Below are positions 51,362 through 55,460 of a stretch of 55,460 nucleotides of DNA, piece by piece. The translations under genes were made by a program, and so were the position numbers. The notes beneath the pieces were generated by a model that saw only the letters and a program-made list of their open reading frames with translations, was not told the DNA's origin and ran no database searches. This DNA comes from an uncultured Oscillibacter sp. (GTDB taxonomy: Bacteria; Bacillota; Clostridia; Oscillospirales; Oscillospiraceae): contig CAAGJQ010000106.1 in NCBI GenBank assembly GCA_900770295.1, positions 1 through 55,460 of the forward strand, read 5' to 3'. Within the stretch, counting starts at the first letter, position 1. Each line of letters starts with the position of its first letter.

Positions 51362-52087
51362 TCATTTACCTTCCTTTCGCATCTCCTCGTCCGCTGCCAC
51401 CAGATCCGGGAACTCCGGGCACCACAGCTGGAACTGCATGGTCTCGATCATATGCTTATAGGCAAAGGAGTCCCTGACCCGCTCCGGGAGAATGACGCCC
51501 GCGTGGGCCTCGTCACCGTCCCGGTGGGTGTCGGAGCCGGCCAGACGGTAATACTCCGGATGGCGGCGGCACATCTCCAGGGCCTGGTCGTTGTTGTTCA
51601 CGTGGCGGGGGTTGTTGTTGATGATCTCCGCGCCGTGGATGGCGGTCTCCTGCACCGGCGCGCTGCCCTTGCGGAAGGGATGGGCGTGGATGATGAGGAC
51701 CTGGTCGTGGAACTTGTCGTAAAACTCCTGGGCGCTCATGCAGCAGGCGTAGGGATTGGAGCGGAGCCACTGCTCGTCGATGCCGTAGACCAGGTAGTCG
51801 TTGTCATTTTCCGGAAACCGGAACTCGGCGCCCAGCATGACGTCCAGGCCCACCTCGTCACCCCGCTTCTTGGAGGCGTGGTAGCCGGAGAGGTAGTGGT
51901 CCATCACCTTGTCCCAGTTATGCTCCGTGTCGATGCGGGACAGATATTCGGGGTGGAGATGGTCCGTTACCACCAGACCGGAAAAGCCGTTGCGCACATA
52001 GCGGTCCACCACGTCGGCGGCAAACAGATGTCCGCACTTGCTGGTCTCCGCGGTGTGGGTATGGGGATCGTACAGATAACCGTTCAT
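51362..52087 (-). CDS. PHP-domain metal-dependent phosphoesterase
   Basis: 241 residues of the PHP family. Metal ligands stand in YDPHTHTAE, VVTDHLHPE, GAEFRF, IIHAHPFRKG, NNNPRH and GSDTHRD, the full set for a two- or three-metal site. Family members hydrolyse phosphate esters (histidinol phosphate, nucleotides, sugar phosphates). ATG at 52087 has GGGAGAG 8 nt before it; an ATG 21 nt earlier is less likely. Placed between a LacI regulator and a sugar kinase, so a sugar-phosphate substrate is plausible. Confidence 0.88.
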   Translation of the reverse strand: MNGYLYDPHTHTAETSKCGHLFAADVVDRYVRNGFSGLVVTDHLHPEYLSRIDTEHNWDKVMDHYLSGYHASKKRGDEVGLDVMLGAEFRFPENDNDYLVYGIDEQWLRSNPYACCMSAQEFYDKFHDQVLIIHAHPFRKGSAPVQETAIHGAEIINNNPRHVNNNDQALEMCRRHPEYYRLAGSDTHRDGDEAHAGVILPERVRDSFAYKHMIETMQFQLWCPEFPDLVAADEEMRKEGK

Positions 52088-52144
52088 ATGAATGCTCTCC
52101 CTTTTCATGCAGGTGCCCGGCTTACGCCGGGCATCCCGCTTTTT

Positions 52145-53155
52145 TCAGATTTTGTTCAGTGCCCGGCAGGTGCTGCGTTTGATCAGGGTCGGCATCAGGA
52201 TCTGATGCACATATCCCTGTGTGCCGTTTTCGATCTTGTCCCGCAGCATGTCCACCGCCTGCACCGCCATGTCCCGCTTAGGCTGCTCAATGGTTGTCAG
52301 CTCCAGGCGGGGCAGGCCCGTGGCCGTGATATTATCGAAGCCGATCAGGCTCAGACGGCCGGGGATGTCGATGTGCAGCTCATCCGCCGCTTTCATGATT
52401 CCGATGGCGTTGGAGTCCGTGGAGGCGAAGATGGCCGAGTAATCAATGGGCTTGGAAAACAGGTCCTTGGCCAACTGGTATCCGTTGTTGATGGAGGAGT
52501 GGGAAAACTCACTGTTGAAAAAGCGCTGTTTGAGTCCCAGCTCCTGACATGCCTTCATATACCCCTCCGCCCGGAGCTGGTGGGTCGTGGAGTGGCGTCG
52601 GCCGAAATACAGGATGTCCCGGTGGCCCAACTCATAGAGGTATTTGGTGCCGATGTAGGTGCCCCGGCTGTTGTCGGCGGCCACATAGCTCTGGGGCTGA
52701 TCCCGCAGGTTCTCGCTGAGGAACACCGTGGGCACCTGATCGGTATAGGCCCGAATGTTCTCATAGGTCTTGGGGCTCTGGGGCACGATGAGGATGCCGT
52801 CCACCTGGCGGCCCAGCAGCAGCTTGACCACCGTCTTTTCCTGCTTCAGGTCCGGTCCGGAATTGCACAGCATGATGTTGTACCCGTGGCTGCGGGCACT
52901 CATCTCCGCGTAGTAGGCCAGTTCGGACATGAACTGGTTGTCAATGGAGGGAACCACCAGACCGATCAGGTCGGTCTTTTTCATGACCATGGACCGGGCC
53001 ACATAATTGGTCGTATACCCCATCTCGTCGCAGAGTTTGATGATGCGCTCCCGGGTATCGCTTCCGATCTGGGGGCTGCCGGACAGGGCGCGGGAAACCG
53101 TGGCATAGGAGACGCCGGCTGCCTTGGCAACATCTTTCAAGGTCACGCTTTTCAT
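52145..53155 (-). CDS. LacI family transcriptional regulator
   Basis: 336 residues. The helix-turn-helix (4-24) is LKDVAKAAGVSYATVSRAL, followed by a hinge helix (YVARSMVMKKT) and a periplasmic-binding-protein-type ligand domain (60-335) with IFASTDSNAIGIMKAADEL. It opens an operon with the PHP and PfkB genes. Two near-palindromic boxes with the core AAACGTTT lie upstream, one in its own leader and one behind the promoter of the divergent HAD genes, so it probably controls both sides. CcpA binding to the same boxes is also possible. Confidence 0.93.
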   Translation of the reverse strand: MKSVTLKDVAKAAGVSYATVSRALSGSPQIGSDTRERIIKLCDEMGYTTNYVARSMVMKKTDLIGLVVPSIDNQFMSELAYYAEMSARSHGYNIMLCNSGPDLKQEKTVVKLLLGRQVDGILIVPQSPKTYENIRAYTDQVPTVFLSENLRDQPQSYVAADNSRGTYIGTKYLYELGHRDILYFGRRHSTTHQLRAEGYMKACQELGLKQRFFNSEFSHSSINNGYQLAKDLFSKPIDYSAIFASTDSNAIGIMKAADELHIDIPGRLSLIGFDNITATGLPRLELTTIEQPKRDMAVQAVDMLRDKIENGTQGYVHQILMPTLIKRSTCRALNKI

Positions 53156-53187
53156 ATCATATCGTCCTTTCCACGCGGTGGAAAATC

Positions 53188-53199
53188 GTAAACGTTTCC
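53188..53199. promoter_or_regulatory. LacI/cre-like operator in the lacI leader
   Basis: GTAAACGTTTCC, centred on the palindrome AAACGTTT, 33 nt upstream of the regulator's start codon and downstream of its promoter. Confidence 0.65.
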
Positions 53200-53253
53200 G
53201 CTTTATTGGAAGCAGCTGGTGGCCGTCCCGGCCCCATCCAGCTGTTTAGTAAA

Positions 53254-53282
53254 AGAATATATGATTTTCATTTCAATGTCAA
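53254..53282 (-). promoter_or_regulatory. promoter of the LacI-type operon
   Basis: On the minus strand TTGACA (53277-53282), a 17-nt spacer and TATTCT (53254-53259). The ~90-nt leader can form a CAGCTGG/CCAGCTG stem. Confidence 0.7.
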
Positions 53283-53353
53283 TATCATTCTGATTTTTTC
53301 ACTCTTTTGGGCAGAAAAACGAAAAACCTTCCCACTCTTTGTCATTTGGCATA

Positions 53354-53382
53354 TTGACAAAAGACCCCCACTTATTTAGAAT
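53354..53382 (+). promoter_or_regulatory. promoter of the HAD gene cluster
   Basis: TTGACA (53354-53359), a 17-nt spacer and TAGAAT (53377-53382). A LacI-type box follows 17 nt later. Confidence 0.7.
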
Positions 53383-53399
53383 AAAACCTGTAAAAGGTC

Positions 53400-53411
53400 G
53401 CAAACGTTTAC
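53400..53411. promoter_or_regulatory. LacI/cre-like operator before the HAD genes
   Basis: GCAAACGTTTAC, same core as the box at 53188-53199. It also matches the catabolite-response consensus on the other strand (TGTAAACGTTTGCG). Confidence 0.65.
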
Positions 53412-53496
53412 ACTCGTTGATGAAGAGTCTCCGCCCCTGGGGGGTCTGTTTTTCTACTGTTTGGAGGCGCTCTTCTTCGCAGAAGGGAGGACTTTT

Positions 53497-54252
53497 ATGA
53501 TCCGTGCGGTTCTCTTTGATGTCGGCGGTACGCTCCATGAAGTTCATCACGGCCCGGAGTTGGCGGAAAATTTCTCGCAGCGGCTGCTGAACCGTCTGGC
53601 GGAGAGCGGCATCGTTCTTCCGATTGACGCCGCCTCTTTGACGCCGCTGCTCCAGGAAAACGCCGAAGCCTACAAGCACTGGTCCGAAGAGCACATGGAG
53701 GAGCTGCCCAGCTCCCGTATCTGGAGTGAATTCTATTTGAAGGACTTTCGGATTGAGGAAGCCCGGCTGGCCCCGCTTTCAGAGGAGCTGTCCGTACTCT
53801 ATGACGCAGTGCGTGTCCGCAACATCCCACGCCCCCATATGCTGGAGACCATCCGGACGCTTCACAGCATGGGAATGGTCCAGGGGATCATCAGCAACAT
53901 CATTTCAACTACCTTTGTCCCACGGCTGGTGGAGGACTACGGAATCGCTCCCTACATGTCCTGTGTAATTCTCTCCTCCACTGAGAGGGTCCGCAAGCCA
54001 GCCGCCGCCATCTTTGAGCGGGCCGCCGCCGCCTGCGGCGTCCCCTGTAGGGAGATGGCCTATGTGGGAGACACCCTCTCCCGGGACGTGCTGGGCTGCC
54101 GGAACGCCGGTGTGGCTCTCAGTATCCAGATCCGCAATCCCTCCATCGCCCACCGGGACACCGCCTTTATCGGCACGGGGCTGGCCCCGGATGTTCAGAT
54201 CAGCGATCTGAAGGAGATTCCAGAGATTATCCGCACTTACAATTCCCGATGA
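53497..54252 (+). CDS. HAD-superfamily protein, first of three paralogues
   Basis: 251 residues. The Rossmann-like HAD core has motif I as FDVGGTL (nucleophile Asp; Gly where most phosphatases have the second Asp), motif II in IISNIIS, motif III Lys in RVRKPAAAIF and motif IV YVGDTLSRDVLG. An all-helical cap lies between I and II. The missing second Asp questions normal phosphomonoesterase action. GGGAGGA precedes the ATG. It is the most diverged of the three tandem copies. Confidence 0.85.
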   Translation: MIRAVLFDVGGTLHEVHHGPELAENFSQRLLNRLAESGIVLPIDAASLTPLLQENAEAYKHWSEEHMEELPSSRIWSEFYLKDFRIEEARLAPLSEELSVLYDAVRVRNIPRPHMLETIRTLHSMGMVQGIISNIISTTFVPRLVEDYGIAPYMSCVILSSTERVRKPAAAIFERAAAACGVPCREMAYVGDTLSRDVLGCRNAGVALSIQIRNPSIAHRDTAFIGTGLAPDVQISDLKEIPEIIRTYNSR

Positions 54253-54316
54253 TGTCTGTTATACTCATATTTAAAAGAAAACTTCAATTTATACATCACA
54301 AAAGGAGGACACACAT

Positions 54317-55051
54317 ATGACTCCCGATATCCAGACTATCTTCTTTGACGTTGGCAACACCCTTCGCATCGTGCTTCCGGATCAGGAATTCATCGACAAG
54401 GCCGAGGCCGGCCTGATGGAGCTGATCCAGACCAAGGAATCCCATGACGAGCTGTTTGAAAAGCTGGAGGCCCGCTGGAAGGTCTACCGCAAGCTGTCCA
54501 AGGACACGCTGCTGGACGTCTCCGAGGGCGAGCTGTGGACCCAGTTCATGCTGCCCGACTACGAGCCCAACATGATCTATGCCAACGCGCCCAAACTGAC
54601 CCGCCTGTGGCGTGACCATGACGGCCGCCGCGTGGCCCGCCCCGACGCCGTGGCTACCCTGAAGGAGCTGCAGGCCCGTGGCTACACCCTTGGCATCATC
54701 GCCAACACCGTCACCGAGACCGAGATCCCCGACTGGATGGCCGCCGACGGCGTGGCCCAGTGCTTCAAGACCACCATCCTCTCTTCCAAGGTCCGTCTGC
54801 GCAAGCCCGACCCCGCCATCTATCACCTGGCCTGCCGCTGCATCGGCACCCCCGAGGCCAACTGCGCCTACGTGGGCGACAACCCGGTCCGCGACGTGGA
54901 GGGCACCCAGGCCGCCGGCTTCGGCATGATGATTCGCATTGACGAGCCCGACACCCTGAACAAGGAGAAGGCCACCGGCAAGGAGTTCATCCCCGACCAC
55001 GTCATCACCCAACTGTCTGACCTGCTGAACATCTTCCCTGCCCGCGGGTGA
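54317..55051 (+). CDS. HAD-superfamily protein, second of three paralogues
   Basis: 244 residues. Motif I is FFDVGNTL, motif II IIANTVTETE, motif III RLRKPDPAIYHLA and motif IV YVGDNPVRDVEG; the helical cap is like that of the third copy. Again the second Asp of motif I is Gly. Codon use is strongly biased (GCC, CTG, AAG), so it seems well expressed, more than the first copy. AAAGGAGG precedes the ATG. The third copy starts 5 nt after its stop. Confidence 0.85.
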   Translation: MTPDIQTIFFDVGNTLRIVLPDQEFIDKAEAGLMELIQTKESHDELFEKLEARWKVYRKLSKDTLLDVSEGELWTQFMLPDYEPNMIYANAPKLTRLWRDHDGRRVARPDAVATLKELQARGYTLGIIANTVTETEIPDWMAADGVAQCFKTTILSSKVRLRKPDPAIYHLACRCIGTPEANCAYVGDNPVRDVEGTQAAGFGMMIRIDEPDTLNKEKATGKEFIPDHVITQLSDLLNIFPARG

Positions 55052-55056
55052 CCGGC

Positions 55057-55460
55057 ATGGCTCTTTCTGACATTCAAACCATCTTTTTCGACATCGGCAG
55101 CACCCTGCGGGTGACGGACAAGAATCCCGGTTTCCTGGCGGAGGGGCGCCGGAAGCTGGCGGCGCTGGCCAAGAGCGAGGAGGACCCGGAGGTCTTTTAC
55201 AAAAAGCTGAAGGACCGCTACGATGCTTACCGGGAGGTCTCCAAGGTGGCCCTGCTGGACTACCCCGAGATCGAGTTCTGGCAGCAGATCATGCTGCCGG
55301 ATGTGGACGGCGAGTATGTGGCCGCCCACGCCCAGGAGCTGACCACCCTCTGGCGGGACGGCACCAACGGCAAGCGCCTGACCCGGTTCGACACCGTGGA
55401 CACCGTCAAGGAACTCTACCGCCGGGGCTACAAGCTGGGCATCATCGCCAACACCATCAC
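55057..55460 (+). CDS. HAD-superfamily protein, third paralogue (partial, runs off the window)
   Basis: The first 134 codons are in the window. SDIQTIFFDIGSTLRV matches the second paralogue (PDIQTIFFDVGNTLRI) almost position by position, as do TTLWRDG and GYKLGIIANTIT at the window's end. Motif I again has Gly for the second Asp. It starts 5 nt after the preceding gene, so both come from one message. The end of the gene lies beyond the window. Confidence 0.85.
   Translation, partial: MALSDIQTIFFDIGSTLRVTDKNPGFLAEGRRKLAALAKSEEDPEVFYKKLKDRYDAYREVSKVALLDYPEIEFWQQIMLPDVDGEYVAAHAQELTTLWRDGTNGKRLTRFDTVDTVKELYRRGYKLGIIANTI

Noticed and set aside
51332..53191. A 619-residue plus-strand frame opposite the PHP and LacI genes
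   Set aside because: It spans two real genes and their gap on the other strand and shows no domain.

Overview
The window looks like a chromosomal segment from a GC-rich anaerobic Firmicute of the Clostridia, most like the Oscillospiraceae (Flavonifractor/Oscillibacter-type). The evidence is Gram-positive type ribosome binding sites, a WalRK-YycHI-MurA-WalJ-RlmH cell-wall cluster, an S-layer-homology surface protein, DUF1836/DegV and DUF134/NifX-like pairs, and a Clostridia-type tmRNA. The genus is inference.

Layout. 0.1-5.7 kb holds a nucleoside kinase, a Na+:alanine-type symporter, a PLP aminotransferase and a DtxR/MntR metalloregulator with a mixed set of metal ligands. 5.75-11.15 kb is a 5.2 kb segment bounded by two nearly identical promoter/tRNA-Ala(GGC)/terminator cassettes. 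It carries a decayed two-component system, a frameshifted GNAT-YoaP gene, PspC and DUF2975-like membrane proteins, a flavodoxin and a second GNAT. 11.3-18.0 kb encodes one 2093-residue secreted protein (VWA, about a dozen YDG/MBG-type repeats, DUF11-like domain, three SLH domains) behind a leader of about 440 nt. 18.3-24.0 kb holds a small AT-rich membrane-protein gene, an M20 amidohydrolase, a 5'-truncated APC permease, a crotonase-fold enzyme and a divergent DUF1836/DegV pair. 24.1-27.2 kb is a MarR-controlled alcohol/aldehyde dehydrogenase operon. 27.5-29.0 kb encodes a PepD dipeptidase.

29.9-34.3 kb is a purine salvage locus: two overlapping adenosine-deaminase-family genes and an NCS2 purine permease, divergent from a GntR/UTRA regulator. 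34.3-36.1 kb holds an unrecognised membrane protein, a decayed paralogue of which lies at 29.2 kb, dispersed repeats and tmRNA. SmpB, a cyclophilin and an SDR lie upstream of tmRNA on the same strand. 38.4-47.4 kb holds a NUDIX hydrolase, the WalRK-type cluster, MurA, WalJ-like, RlmH and small proteins. 47.75-50.4 kb holds a phosphohexomutase and a DUF134/NifX-like operon with a striking palindromic promoter. 50.5-55.46 kb is a LacI-PHP-PfkB operon divergent from three tandem HAD-like proteins, the last running off the window.

For an undescribed system, the best candidates are the LacI/PHP/PfkB/triple-HAD locus, the DUF134/NifX-like locus and the DUF1836/DegV control region with its predicted leaderless promoter. 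No CRISPR array, intact transposase, integrase or phage gene was seen.
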